Part shown: piece after piece, positions 23,426-32,983 of the stretch
How the letters are laid out: each line of letters starts with the position of its first letter
Numbering within the stretch: the stretch's first letter is position 1
From: SIG589 sp045652465
GTDB taxonomy: Bacteria; Bacillota; Clostridia; Oscillospirales; Acutalibacteraceae
DNA length: 64,000 nucleotides
Reading direction: 5' to 3'
NCBI GenBank assembly: GCA_045652465.1
Contig: JAZRUI010000010.1
Location: 124,001-188,000, forward strand
The notes under the pieces: generated by a model
Told to the model about the DNA's origin: nothing
What the model saw: only the letters and a program-made list of their open reading frames with translations
The model's database searches: none
Made by a program: the position numbers and the translations under genes

Positions 23426-24166
23426 TTATTTTTTCCGTCTTCTGACTATAAAGTGGCGGGTGTCATCGTATTTCATAAAATCGCGGGTCAGCGAAATTAC
23501 GAGGGCAACGGCTAATGCGAGCGCCAAGAGCAGCATTATGCCGACAATAACCATCTCGGCAATATTGCCCGCGCCCGAAAGGCTTGAGCTCTTTACCGCG
23601 CCGATGCTCATAGTTTTTACAGCGCTGAATGCATGGGCTTTGAAATCATCGGTTACCCTCTCGGCATTCTCAAAAAAGCTGATGCTATAAAGCTTGCCGC
23701 CTTTAACGGTTATGTATTGCACGCCCGCAAAGCTTCCGCCTTTATCGCTGTTTAGAGAGATAACCTCATAAAGCTTCATTCCATTCAAAGAAACGAGGTT
23801 GAGGTTTGCAACCGTTTGAACCTTAACAAAGCGGTTAACGATATTTAAAGCCTCGTTATCCTCTAAAAGAGCCAAATCGCCCAGTCTTTTCGAAAACTCG
23901 GTTTCGGTGCAGGTTACTTGAACCTGGCGGGTTTCGCTCGCCGCAAACATAATCAAGGAGTTCTCTTTGAAATACTGTTTAACCGAGGCCTCGCTGTGTC
24001 CCAACGACTCGATAAACTCGGTTTGGCGCGAAAGATTATCCTCGGTTAAAACCGAATAATCGTTGCCAAGCGAAATATTAAAATTGTATTTATCAAGGGT
24101 TAAGGCTCCCGCGCTCATCGAAAACAACAAGCAAAGAAGGAGCACCAGCGACAAACATCGTTTCAA
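23426..24166 (-). CDS. Unknown exported protein with C-terminal membrane helix
   Basis: I do not recognise this 246-residue protein. It has a signal peptide (residues 1-21, LSLVLLLCLLFSMSAGA), an extracellular region of about 180 residues with mixed alpha/beta character (NFNISLGNDYSVLTEDN, YITVKGGKLYSISFFEN), and a membrane helix at about 205-228. A short basic tail (RHFIVRRRKK) follows, so the bulk should be outside. It lies between folD and the gerA-type gene on the same strand, with gaps of 16 and 53 nt. A role linked to the germination protein is possible from position only. Confidence 0.7.
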   Translation of the reverse strand: MKRCLSLVLLLCLLFSMSAGALTLDKYNFNISLGNDYSVLTEDNLSRQTEFIESLGHSEASVKQYFKENSLIMFAASETRQVQVTCTETEFSKRLGDLALLEDNEALNIVNRFVKVQTVANLNLVSLNGMKLYEVISLNSDKGGSFAGVQYITVKGGKLYSISFFENAERVTDDFKAHAFSAVKTMSIGAVKSSSLSGAGNIAEMVIVGIMLLLALALAVALVISLTRDFMKYDDTRHFIVRRRKK

Positions 24167-24182
24167 CTTTTCTTTCGTTCCT

Positions 24183-25037
24183 TTAATTTATATTGTTTTG
24201 CCTGCGTGCTGCAGTCAAAGTGTTCTTCATTAAAACTGCGATGGTCATGGGGCCAACGCCGCCGGGTACGGGGGTTATTGCCGAAGCCTTGGGCTCTACC
24301 TCATCATAGGCAACATCGCCGCAAAGCTTGCCGTTTTCATCGCGATTCATTCCAACATCGATAACAACTGCGCCCTCGCCAACCATATCGGCGGTTACAA
24401 AGTTAGCACGGCCGACCGCCGACACTAAAATATCGGCACTGCGGGTTACCTCGGGGAGGTTGCGAGTTTTGGAATGGCAAATGGTTACGGTTCCGTTTTT
24501 ATGGAGAAGGAGCATTCCCATCGGCTTTCCAACGATGTTGGAGCGACCGATTACAACGCAGTTTTTGCCTGCAGGGTCGATTCCCTCATAGGCTAACATC
24601 TCCATAATTCCCGCAGGAGTGCAGGGCAGGAAATCAAACTCGCCTGTCATTATTTTGCCAACATTCTCATGGCAAAACGCATCAACATCCTTTTCGGGGC
24701 TTATTGCCTCGATAACGCGTTTTTCATCCAAGCCCTTAGGCAACGGAAGCTGACAAAGAATGCCGTTTACGGTTGCATCCTTGTTGAGATTATCGATAAG
24801 GGTTAAAAGCTCTTCCATGGTTGTTTTTGCAGGAAGGGCGAATTTGCGGGATTCAATGCCTGTGTATTCGCAGGCCTTTTCTTTGTTGGCAACATAGATT
24901 TTCGATGCAGGGTCATCGCCGACTATGATAACTGCAAGGCAGGTTTTTATGCCCTTTTCCCCAAGTGCCGCAACCTCAGCCTTTACGCTGTCACGAACTG
25001 CGGCGGAAATCTTTTTTCCATCGATTATTTTTGCCAT
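24183..25037 (-). CDS. folD: Bifunctional methylenetetrahydrofolate dehydrogenase/cyclohydrolase FolD
   Basis: A 284-residue protein of normal FolD length. Seen motifs are VGDDPASKIYVANKEKAC with the catalytic lysine, GILCQLPLPKGLD, PEKDVDAFC, PCTPAGIMEML, the NADP loop VVIGRSNIVGKPM and ITPVPGGVGPMTIAVLM. It interconverts 5,10-methylene-, methenyl- and 10-formyl-tetrahydrofolate in the cytosol. It starts one base after the lgt stop codon, so the two are co-transcribed. Confidence 0.97.
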   Translation of the reverse strand: MAKIIDGKKISAAVRDSVKAEVAALGEKGIKTCLAVIIVGDDPASKIYVANKEKACEYTGIESRKFALPAKTTMEELLTLIDNLNKDATVNGILCQLPLPKGLDEKRVIEAISPEKDVDAFCHENVGKIMTGEFDFLPCTPAGIMEMLAYEGIDPAGKNCVVIGRSNIVGKPMGMLLLHKNGTVTICHSKTRNLPEVTRSADILVSAVGRANFVTADMVGEGAVVIDVGMNRDENGKLCGDVAYDEVEPKASAITPVPGGVGPMTIAVLMKNTLTAARRQNNIN

Positions 25038-25038
25038 T

Positions 25039-25911
25039 TTATTTCACTTCCTCATTCACGGGTTCATCCATCGCATCGGCAAACACCGAAACATATTCTT
25101 CATCCTTGGGGCTCTTTAATCGGCGAAGGATAACAACGGTTGCTACCGCGCCGCCAACACAAAGCAGGACCGATAAAATTGTTGAAATCTTAAAGGGACC
25201 GCCCAAGAAAAGGCTATCGGTTCGCAGCTGCTCGATAAAGGTTCTTGCAAGACCATACCATACGCAGTAGCCCAAAATAACCTGACCGCTGAAGCGGCGT
25301 TTCTTGCTATACTGATGCAAAAGGAATGCGCCTAAAAGGCACCATATAGATTCATATAAGAAGCAGGGATGGGCAAGTTGACCCTCGCCCAAAACCGCCT
25401 CGACATTGGCGCTGGTCATTCCGAACCAATCGCTGCCTGTTGCCGAGCCGAATGCCTCTTGATTTATGAAATTGCCCCAGCGACCGATACCCTGACCGAT
25501 TAGGAAGCCGACAGCCGCCAAATCGAAGGCATCGAGAATTTTAACCTTGCGGATATAGCACATTAAAGCGCCCGAAGCGAACGCGCCGATAACGCCGCCA
25601 TAGATTGCAAGTCCCGAAAAACCGCCGCCCGAGAAATCAAAGAAATCCTTTAATTTCAAAACGGTGTCGAAGGCTATATAATAAAGTCTTGCGCCTAAAA
25701 TAGCGGTGGGAGTTGCAACTATTACAACATCCAAAAGACGGTCGCTGTTAACGCCTAAACGCTTGGCGTTGAACATACCGTAAAGCACGGCGAGCATAAA
25801 GCCCGAGGCGATTATGATGCCATACCAATAAACATCCCATCCGCCGCCGAAGGGCAATGTGAATGCAACGGGATTTAGATTCAGATGGATTCCAAAAATT
25901 GTTACTTCCAT
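25039..25911 (-). CDS. lgt: Prolipoprotein diacylglyceryl transferase
   Basis: A 290-residue polytopic protein with the Lgt signature GRWGNFINQEAFG near residue 140, preceded by GQGIGRWG. HPCFLYES and the late motif GLARTFIEQLRTDSL are also present. It transfers diacylglycerol from phosphatidylglycerol to the lipobox cysteine, and so acts on lipoproteins such as the foldase at 2.7 kb. The C-terminal tail is acidic. It follows the M16 peptidase gene by 3 nt. Confidence 0.96.
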   Translation of the reverse strand: MEVTIFGIHLNLNPVAFTLPFGGGWDVYWYGIIIASGFMLAVLYGMFNAKRLGVNSDRLLDVVIVATPTAILGARLYYIAFDTVLKLKDFFDFSGGGFSGLAIYGGVIGAFASGALMCYIRKVKILDAFDLAAVGFLIGQGIGRWGNFINQEAFGSATGSDWFGMTSANVEAVLGEGQLAHPCFLYESIWCLLGAFLLHQYSKKRRFSGQVILGYCVWYGLARTFIEQLRTDSLFLGGPFKISTILSVLLCVGGAVATVVILRRLKSPKDEEYVSVFADAMDEPVNEEVK

Positions 25912-25914
25912 AAT

Positions 25915-27183
25915 TTACCTCTTGGGAAGGATGGTTGATAGCACGGAGCAATCACTCTTTAAGAGCAAAAGGCGCTCCTCAACATCCTGTTTTGTTATAT
26001 TGCGCAAAATTTCGATATCATCAAAGGGTCCGAAATCCGACATAGCGCAGTCAACGAGGCTCATTGTTACCGCCTCGACATTATTATAACGCTTAACCGC
26101 CGTTCCGTAAAGACTTCTTCTTGCTGATTCGAAAAGTTTTTCATCTATTCCCTCGCTCTTTAGTCTTTCAACCTCGGCGCAAATAGCATCGGCAACTGCG
26201 CGCGGGTCAGCCGACTCGCCCTGGAATATGGCAGTTGCATAGCCGTTGCCCTGAAAATACTCGCTATCGAACTCATCGTTTATAAGCTCCTTTGCGAGCA
26301 GTTCTTCATAGAGCGGAGAGGTGTCGCCCGCGAGGATATCGAGCATAAGCTCGCTGCAAATACATTCCTTTAGCGTGCGCTCGCCAACACATTCCTCTTT
26401 GAAGCCAAAGGAGAACATCGGCTTGGCGATTTCCATTTTCTTTTCAACATAAGATTTCTTAACCTTATTCGGTTCGGAAAACTCGGCGCGCTCGATAACC
26501 ACCTTTTCCTCTTGCTTTATGGCGGCTTTCACGCGCTCGATAACCTCATCAGCCTTCACATTGCCGCAAACGCAAACAAACATATTAGCGGGATTATAGA
26601 AGGTTTCATAGCAGCTATAAAGCAGCTCGGCGGTTATATGCGAGATGGATTCCACCGTTCCCGCTATATCTATCTTAACGGGGTGGGTTTCATACATCGC
26701 TTCGAGCATATTAAAGAGCATACACCACTGGGGGCTATCATCATACATTCTTATTTCCTGACCGATTATACCCTGTTCTTTTTGAACGGTTTGCTCGGTG
26801 AAATAAGGCGACTGCACGAAATCAAGCAAAATATCGAGGTTTGCCTCGAAATTATCGGCGCAAGAGAAGAGATAACAGGTGCGGTCGAAGGATGTGAAGG
26901 CGTTGGCGTTGGCGCCGGTTTCGGCAAAGCGGGAAAAGGCATCGCCCTCCTCGCTTTCGAAAAGCTTATGCTCAAGATAATGCGCTATACCTTCGGGCAC
27001 CGCTATCTGCTCGCCGCCGTTTTTGGAAAACGCGGTGTCGATAGAGCCATATTTTGTTCCAAACACGGCAAAGTTGGATTTGAAATCCTTTTTTTCGGCT
27101 ACAAATATTTTAAGACCGTTATCAAGCGAGGCAAAGGTTACCTGCTCATTTAATGCGGCATCGTTATATATCTTCTTAATCAC
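25915..27183 (-). CDS. M16 family zinc peptidase (YmfH-like)
   Basis: A 422-residue protein with the inverted zinc motif in AHYLEHKLFE (HxxEH) and a downstream glutamate in the usual place (EQGIIGQEIRMYDD). The IKQEE and SFGFKEE stretches belong to the second M16 domain. The active partner usually pairs with an inactive M16 subunit, and that gene is directly upstream with a 4-nt overlap, the ymfF-ymfH order of Bacillus. Likely role: degradation or processing of peptides in the cytosol. Confidence 0.92.
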   Translation of the reverse strand: MIKKIYNDAALNEQVTFASLDNGLKIFVAEKKDFKSNFAVFGTKYGSIDTAFSKNGGEQIAVPEGIAHYLEHKLFESEEGDAFSRFAETGANANAFTSFDRTCYLFSCADNFEANLDILLDFVQSPYFTEQTVQKEQGIIGQEIRMYDDSPQWCMLFNMLEAMYETHPVKIDIAGTVESISHITAELLYSCYETFYNPANMFVCVCGNVKADEVIERVKAAIKQEEKVVIERAEFSEPNKVKKSYVEKKMEIAKPMFSFGFKEECVGERTLKECICSELMLDILAGDTSPLYEELLAKELINDEFDSEYFQGNGYATAIFQGESADPRAVADAICAEVERLKSEGIDEKLFESARRSLYGTAVKRYNNVEAVTMSLVDCAMSDFGPFDDIEILRNITKQDVEERLLLLKSDCSVLSTILPKR

Positions 27184-28454
27184 TGCTTATCCTCCTTGGG
27201 CAAAAGAGAATAGACCGTATGCAATTTGACATCGGCCGCGGCTAATTTAACCGCCTCGGGGGTTACAGCCTTTATGGACTCGATTAACTGCTCGGGAGTT
27301 TCTATCGAGGAATCGAAAACGCGGGAAGCATACCAGCTGCTGATTCCCTCTTGGCTATCGCCGACCGATTTAACGGTGTCGCAAATGTTGCGGATAGAGG
27401 AATCAAACTGCTCGCGGGAAAACTCGCCCTTTTTCATAATTTCGAGCTGATTCAAAATTTCGGCGCGCGCTTTGGGCTCATTAGCCGCCTCAACGCCCGA
27501 ATCAACCAGCATAATTCCCTTGGATTTCAAGGGAGTGCAGGAGCAATAATAGCAAAGGCTCAACTTTTCGCGAACATTGGCAAAAAGGCAGGAATAGGGG
27601 CCGCCGCCGAAAATATCGCACATAACGGTAACGGGAGCCATAGCCTTCTCGCAATCAACCTCGCCTATCGAAAAGCCCATAACGAGTTTGCCCTGCGCGA
27701 TATCCATTCGCTCGCAAAGCTCGCTCTCTTTAGATAAATTGGGCATTTTAAAGCCTTCGAAGGTTAATATATTCTCGCGGCGGATAGCCGAAAACGCGCT
27801 CTTCGCTGCCGAGAAGATTCCCTCGGGCAGTTTTTCGCCAACAACATTAATGCTGATATATGCCTCGCGGAGCATTTTGTTCCAAGCGGCAAAGAGGCTC
27901 TCACCGCTAACGCGCAGCATCTCTTCCTCCCTACCATAGCGCGGGAGGGCAAAGGGGTCGCCCGCAAACATAAGCGATAAAGCCTTCGCACGGGCGAAGC
28001 CTCGCTTGTTATTTATTTCGCCGCGAATACGGTCGAGCATTTGGATTCTTTCGCGCTGGACATCGCTTTCCCTAAACGCTTCACCATCTAAAGAGGGGGC
28101 GAAAACAAGACTTGCAAGCAGGCTTGCAGCCTTCGAAACGATGCTCTCGTTTTCCAATGCAAAACGGTCGTTAATGACCGAAATGGTTAGACTTATGCGC
28201 TGATAATCCATAAATTTAACCGCGCCGCCCGAAAGGGTTGCACCATAAAGGTTGCCGAGCGCTGTGTTAAGTTCGCGGAAGGTTTTATATTCATCGCTGC
28301 AGGAAGAAAGGACATAGGGCAAAAGCGCATAGTCCTCATAATATTTTTCACTTAACGGAACATAAAAATTAAAGGAAACAAGGGTTGTGTTGAATCGGGA
28401 ATCCTCGATAAAAAGACCGTCAACTCCCTCGGATAGGTTGAATTTTTGCGGCAA
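27180..28454 (-). CDS. M16 family peptidase-like protein, non-catalytic partner (YmfF-like)
   Basis: A 424-residue M16-fold protein without an HxxEH zinc motif in its N-terminal domain. The second domain keeps features such as MGFSIGEVDCEKAMAPVTVM, GGGPYSCLFANVREK and LSLCYYC. It should form a complex with the catalytic YmfH-like protein encoded next. The start is a TTG with GGAGG 7 nt upstream. It is the first gene of the operon leading to lgt, folD, the unknown membrane protein and gerA. Confidence 0.88.
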   Translation of the reverse strand: MPQKFNLSEGVDGLFIEDSRFNTTLVSFNFYVPLSEKYYEDYALLPYVLSSCSDEYKTFRELNTALGNLYGATLSGGAVKFMDYQRISLTISVINDRFALENESIVSKAASLLASLVFAPSLDGEAFRESDVQRERIQMLDRIRGEINNKRGFARAKALSLMFAGDPFALPRYGREEEMLRVSGESLFAAWNKMLREAYISINVVGEKLPEGIFSAAKSAFSAIRRENILTFEGFKMPNLSKESELCERMDIAQGKLVMGFSIGEVDCEKAMAPVTVMCDIFGGGPYSCLFANVREKLSLCYYCSCTPLKSKGIMLVDSGVEAANEPKARAEILNQLEIMKKGEFSREQFDSSIRNICDTVKSVGDSQEGISSWYASRVFDSSIETPEQLIESIKAVTPEAVKLAAADVKLHTVYSLLPKEDKQ

Positions 28455-28572
28455 AACGATTCCTCCAAGAAATTATTAATAATATTGTAACACATTTGTT
28501 ACTCTAACGCTATAGAAAAAATATTAATTTTGTGTTATTATAGTAAAAACATGATTTTAAGGTGGTGAGGAT

Positions 28573-30105
28573 TTGAAGGTTAAGCACAAGCGCGGTATTC
28601 GCATACAAACCCGAATTATACTTTCGGGAATTATGATTTTGCTCCAGCTTGCAGTTTTATATATTTTGGTTTATGACCTATCCTCCAGTCTTTTATGGGT
28701 TTATTCGTTTATTGAATTTTTGGGCATGTCGCTCGCGGTTTATATTATCAACACCCACACAAACCCTTCCTACAAGCTTCCTTGGACAACCTTCATCCTG
28801 ATTGCGCCCTTGGTTGGCGTTCCCGCATACCTGCTTTGGGGTGGCGGAAGAATTTATCCTCCTTTCCGCAGGAAGATGAAGAAAAGCGAATCTTATTATA
28901 TGCGATTTTTGCCAAAATGCGATGAAGCCGCAGAAAAGCTGTTTTATGAGGATGCGGAGCATTGGCGTCAGGCAAACTATTTAAGGCGCGAAGCGGGCTT
29001 CCCCGTTTATCAAAACACCAGCGCGGAATATCTCTCCCCCGGAGAGGTGCTCCTGCCGCGACTTTTAGAAGAACTCGAAATGGCTCAAAAGTTTATCTTC
29101 ATTGAGTTTTATATTCTCGCTGAAGGAAAAATGTGGAGCCAAATTTATGAGGTTTTGCGCCGCAAGGCTGCGCAGGGCGTTGAGATTAGGATTATTTTCG
29201 ATGATTTCGGCTCGATTAAGCGCCAGCACCGCGGATTCGTTAACCGCCTGCGCCGCAACGGAATTTCGGTTGCTATCTTTAATAAAATTCGCCCCTCGGT
29301 TGACTTATTTATGAACAACCGCGACCATCGCAAGATTGTTGTTATCGATGGCAAAACCGCAATAACGGGCGGCATTAACATCGGCGATGAATACGCTAAC
29401 TACATTAACCGTTTCGGCCATTGGATGGACTGCGGAGTTATCCTAAAGGGCGATGCCGCGCAAAGCTTTACGGTTATGTTTTTAAGCATGTGGACCTTTA
29501 CCACGGGCAAGGTTTTAAAAACCGAGCGCTATATGGTTAATCTTCCCGAGCCGCACGATGGCTATGTTCTCCCCTATTGCGACAGCCCCCTAAACAACAG
29601 CGACCCTGCCGAGGGAATCTATATGCAGCTTATAAACTCGGCAAAAAGATATATCTACATTTCAACCCCTTATCTTATTGTCGATAACTCGATGATTACT
29701 GCCCTTTGCCTTGCCGCAAAGAGCGGAGTTGATGTTAGAATTATTACCCCCAAGCGCTGGGACAAATGGTATGTTCATCCCGTTACCCAACAAAACTATG
29801 AGCCTCTCTTAAACGCGGGGGTTAAGATTTTTGAATACACACCCGGTTTCATCCATTCCAAGCTTTTCGTTTCGGATGACACGGTTGCAACGGTTGGCAC
29901 CATCAATATGGATTTCCGCAGTTTCCACGACCAGTTTGAATGCGGCGTTTGGCTTTGCGGAAGTCGCGCTATAATCGATATTCGCGACCATATGAAATCC
30001 ATTTGCGACATAAGCGAGGAGATAACCGCGGCCGCTTGGAAAAAGCGCCCGCTCTTACAAAAATTCAAGCAGCATTTTCTCCATCTTTTCGCGCCGCTGC
30101 TTTAA
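28573..30105 (+). CDS. cls: Cardiolipin synthase
   Basis: A 510-residue protein of normal Cls length. Two N-terminal membrane helices (about 15-60 and 70-90) are followed by two phospholipase D domains with HKD motifs: DHRKIVVIDGKTAITGG at about residue 251 and FIHSKLFVSDD at about 430, each with the downstream GG/N and E or D features. It condenses two phosphatidylglycerol molecules to cardiolipin. The start is a TTG with AAGGTGGTGAGG upstream; there is no ATG nearby. Confidence 0.94.
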   Translation: MKVKHKRGIRIQTRIILSGIMILLQLAVLYILVYDLSSSLLWVYSFIEFLGMSLAVYIINTHTNPSYKLPWTTFILIAPLVGVPAYLLWGGGRIYPPFRRKMKKSESYYMRFLPKCDEAAEKLFYEDAEHWRQANYLRREAGFPVYQNTSAEYLSPGEVLLPRLLEELEMAQKFIFIEFYILAEGKMWSQIYEVLRRKAAQGVEIRIIFDDFGSIKRQHRGFVNRLRRNGISVAIFNKIRPSVDLFMNNRDHRKIVVIDGKTAITGGINIGDEYANYINRFGHWMDCGVILKGDAAQSFTVMFLSMWTFTTGKVLKTERYMVNLPEPHDGYVLPYCDSPLNNSDPAEGIYMQLINSAKRYIYISTPYLIVDNSMITALCLAAKSGVDVRIITPKRWDKWYVHPVTQQNYEPLLNAGVKIFEYTPGFIHSKLFVSDDTVATVGTINMDFRSFHDQFECGVWLCGSRAIIDIRDHMKSICDISEEITAAAWKKRPLLQKFKQHFLHLFAPLL

Positions 30106-30116
30106 CGCCTTTGTTA

Positions 30117-30145
30117 TTGACAGGCGAATAAAAATGTTATATAAT
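30117..30145 (+). promoter_or_regulatory. Consensus promoter for the 52-aa membrane peptide gene
   Basis: TTGACA (30117-30122), exactly 17 nt, TATAAT (30140-30145). Both boxes are perfect, so this small gene should be strongly expressed. Confidence 0.92.
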
Positions 30146-30170
30146 GTTCTTATGAAAGGCGGTAATATTT

Positions 30171-30329
30171 ATGAAAAGCGTATTAAATGTTCTTTTAGCT
30201 ATTTTCGGTTTGCTCGCAATTGTTGCAACAGTTGCAGTTGTTGTTGACCGCATCGTTTATCACAACGGCCGCAAGGCAGGCTATCTTGATTGCGACTGCG
30301 AAGATGAAGAAGAGGAAATCGAAGAATAA
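30171..30329 (+). CDS. Small single-span membrane protein with acidic tail, 52 residues
   Basis: I do not recognise this 52-residue protein. Residues 4-26 form one membrane helix (VLNVLLAIFGLLAIVATVAVVV), followed by DRIVYHNGRKAGY and an acidic end LDCDCEDEEEEIEE with two cysteines. Its reality is supported by a perfect promoter, AAAGGCGG about 8 nt before the ATG, and a strong terminator right after it. The acidic tail following a basic stretch could sit inside or outside. It is a stand-alone transcript between cls and the glycogen genes. Confidence 0.75.
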   Translation: MKSVLNVLLAIFGLLAIVATVAVVVDRIVYHNGRKAGYLDCDCEDEEEEIEE

Positions 30330-30345
30330 TCGAAAAATTTTAAAT

Positions 30346-30381
30346 GGGCGTCTCGCTTTGCGAGGCGCCCTTATTCTTTTA
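30346..30381 (+). terminator. Terminator of the 52-aa peptide gene
   Basis: GGGCGTCTCGC/GCGAGGCGCCC hairpin with a 3-nt loop, followed by TTATTCTTTT. Confidence 0.85.
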
Positions 30382-30564
30382 TATGGGCGATTTTTTGTAT
30401 TATTTTACCTTTAAAGTAAGTTTTTGCGGCTTGAGAGATTGCGTTTTTGTGCACAATATACAAATTTTGGGCTTTTTTAGGTTAAAGGCAATACTTGAAT
30501 TTTTAAGTGGAATAGTATATACTGTATGTAATAAAGCCTTTAACTTAATAAAGGAGTGATTTTT
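30382..30564 (+). promoter_or_regulatory. Gene-free interval with the glgP promoter
   Basis: AT-rich. It contains TTGAAT (30495-30500), 17 nt, TATACT (30518-30523), then AAGGAGTG at 30551. I see no other feature in it. Confidence 0.7.
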
Positions 30565-32967
30565 ATGGAAAAAATTACCGCAAAGGCACTCGCGGAGCTG
30601 ATTGAGAAAAAGCTTTCGCACAATTTCGGCATTACTCCGGAGCAGGCTTCGGATGAATTTTTCTACAAGGCTTCGGTTCTCGTGTTATTGGAAATTATGC
30701 GCGAGCGCCGCACCGCTTTCAAAAAGAAAATCGAGGCGGAGGAAGCCAAATCGGTTTACTACCTCAGCATGGAATTTCTTATGGGCCGTTCCTTTAAAAA
30801 CAACCTCTTTAACCTTGATTTAGAAGAGGTTATGAAGGACGCTCTCGCAACATATGATGTTAAGCTTGAGAATCTTTATGAGCTTGAGCCCGATGCAGGA
30901 CTTGGCAATGGCGGTCTTGGTCGTCTTGCCGCCTGCTTCCTCGATGGTCTTTCGACCGGCGGTTACCCCGCTATGGGTTACTGCATTAAATATGAATACG
31001 GCATTTTCCGCCAAAAGTTGGTTGATGGTTGGCAGACCGAAATGCCCGATTTTTGGTTGCCCGGCGGCAGCGTTTGGCTTGAGCCGCGCCCTGCCTCGGC
31101 GGTTGATGTTAACTTCGACGGACACATTGAGGAATCCTGGCACGATGGTTTCCACAGTGTTGAGCACACCGATTACACCACCGTTCGCGCTATGCCCTAT
31201 GACCTTATGGTTGCGGGCAAGGATGGCAAAACCGTTAATGTTTTGCGCCTTTGGAGCGCCGAAAGCCAAAAAATCGATATGGCAGCCTTCAACCAGGGCA
31301 ACTATGTTCGTGCGCTCGAGCAGCAGGCTATGGCCGAGGCTATCAGCAAGGTGCTTTATCCCGAGGATAACCATATGGAGGGCAAATCGCTTCGCCTGCG
31401 CCAGCAATATTTCCTCGTTTCCGCATCTATACAAGATATTTTAGGCCGACACCTTAGAAAATATAACACTCTCGAGAACCTGCCCGAAAAGGTTGCTATT
31501 CACATTAACGATACACACCCTGCCCTTTCTATCCCCGAGCTTATGCGTTTTCTCCTTGATGAATGCGGCTACGGTTGGGAAAAGGCTTGGGACATTGTTT
31601 CAAGAACCGTTGCCTACACTAACCACACCGTTATGAGCGAGGCTCTCGAATGTTGGCAAATTCCGATGTTTAAGCATCGCCTCCCCCGCGTTTATCAAAT
31701 TGTTGAGGAAATCGACCGCCGCTTCCGCGAGCAGGTTATTCGCGAAACAGGAGATTTTGCGCTGGCTGAACGCACCGCTATTATTCAGGGCGGCGTTATC
31801 AGGATGGCTAACCTTTGCGTTGCCGCCTGCCACACCGTTAACGGCGTTTCCCGCCTCCACAGCAACATTTTAAAGGATTCGCTCTTTGCGGATTACCACC
31901 GCATGACTCCCGAAAAATTCACCAATGTTACAAACGGTATTGCGCATCGCCGCTGGCTTTGCCAAGCCAACCCCGCGCTCACCGATTTCCTCAAAGAGAG
32001 CATTGGCGATGGTTTCATTATGAACGCTGCAGAGCTTTCAAAGCTTCGCGCTTTTGCCGATGATAAGGCGGCTCTTGACCGCATCGGCGAAATTAAGCAC
32101 GGAAACAAGGTTCGTTTCGCTAACTATGCAGCCCGCGAGTTGGGTGCTTCGATTGACCCTGATTCGATTTTCGATATGCAGGTTAAGCGCCTGCACGAAT
32201 ATAAGCGCCAGCACCTTAACGCGCTCCACATTATTTCGGATTATCTCTTCATTAAGAACAACCCGAACGCTCCCTTTACTCCTAAAACCTATATTTTCGG
32301 TGCAAAGGCGGCGCCCGGATATTTCCTCGCAAAGCAAATCATTCATATGATAACCAGCCTTGCAAAGGAAATTGATAACGACCCTGTCGTTCGCGGCAAG
32401 CTGAAGGTTCTCTTCTGCGAGGACTATAGGGTTACCTTGGCCGAGATGATGATTCCCTCCGCCGATATAAGCGAGCAAATCTCGCTTGCTTCAACCGAAG
32501 CCAGCGGAACGGGTAACATGAAGCTGATGATGAACGGCGCAGTTACCCTCGGAACCGATGACGGCGCTAATGTTGAGATTCATGATGCGGTCGGCGATGA
32601 CAACATCATCATATTCGGCATGAAAACGCCCGAGGTTTTGCGCATTCGCAAGAATGGCTACTCCCCCGCCGATTATTATAACAACAACCCTGCGCTTCGC
32701 GAGGCGATTGATTTTATCGGCAAGGGCATTGCAGGCAACGATTTCTCGGGAATTGCCAATACTCTTAAATCGGTTGACTACTATATGGCTCTCGCGGACT
32801 ACGCTGATTACTGCGCCGCGCAGGATAAGGCTACCGCGCTTTATAACAACCGCGATGTTTGGAACAAAATGGCGCTTATCAATATTGCCGAATCGGGAAT
32901 TTTTGCGGCTGACCGCTCTATTGCCGATTATGCGCGCGACATTTGGCACACTACACCGCTTAAATAA
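30565..32967 (+). CDS. glgP: Glycogen/maltodextrin phosphorylase (GT35)
   Basis: An 800-residue enzyme of normal length. Recognised blocks are SMEFLMGRSFKNNL, LGNGGLGRLAACFLD, YGIFRQKLVDGWQTE, HINDTHPALSIPEL, VTNGIAHRRWL, RLHEYKRQHLN, KAAPGY and the PLP-lysine motif EASGTGNMKLMMNG. It releases glucose 1-phosphate from alpha-1,4-glucan using phosphate. The ATG at 30565 has AAGGAGTG 6 nt upstream; a GTG nine bases earlier would overlap it. It is followed 16 nt later by a GH13 enzyme, so the pair should break down stored or imported glucan together. Confidence 0.96.
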   Translation: MEKITAKALAELIEKKLSHNFGITPEQASDEFFYKASVLVLLEIMRERRTAFKKKIEAEEAKSVYYLSMEFLMGRSFKNNLFNLDLEEVMKDALATYDVKLENLYELEPDAGLGNGGLGRLAACFLDGLSTGGYPAMGYCIKYEYGIFRQKLVDGWQTEMPDFWLPGGSVWLEPRPASAVDVNFDGHIEESWHDGFHSVEHTDYTTVRAMPYDLMVAGKDGKTVNVLRLWSAESQKIDMAAFNQGNYVRALEQQAMAEAISKVLYPEDNHMEGKSLRLRQQYFLVSASIQDILGRHLRKYNTLENLPEKVAIHINDTHPALSIPELMRFLLDECGYGWEKAWDIVSRTVAYTNHTVMSEALECWQIPMFKHRLPRVYQIVEEIDRRFREQVIRETGDFALAERTAIIQGGVIRMANLCVAACHTVNGVSRLHSNILKDSLFADYHRMTPEKFTNVTNGIAHRRWLCQANPALTDFLKESIGDGFIMNAAELSKLRAFADDKAALDRIGEIKHGNKVRFANYAARELGASIDPDSIFDMQVKRLHEYKRQHLNALHIISDYLFIKNNPNAPFTPKTYIFGAKAAPGYFLAKQIIHMITSLAKEIDNDPVVRGKLKVLFCEDYRVTLAEMMIPSADISEQISLASTEASGTGNMKLMMNGAVTLGTDDGANVEIHDAVGDDNIIIFGMKTPEVLRIRKNGYSPADYYNNNPALREAIDFIGKGIAGNDFSGIANTLKSVDYYMALADYADYCAAQDKATALYNNRDVWNKMALINIAESGIFAADRSIADYARDIWHTTPLK

Positions 32968-32983
32968 AACGGAGTAAAAATTT

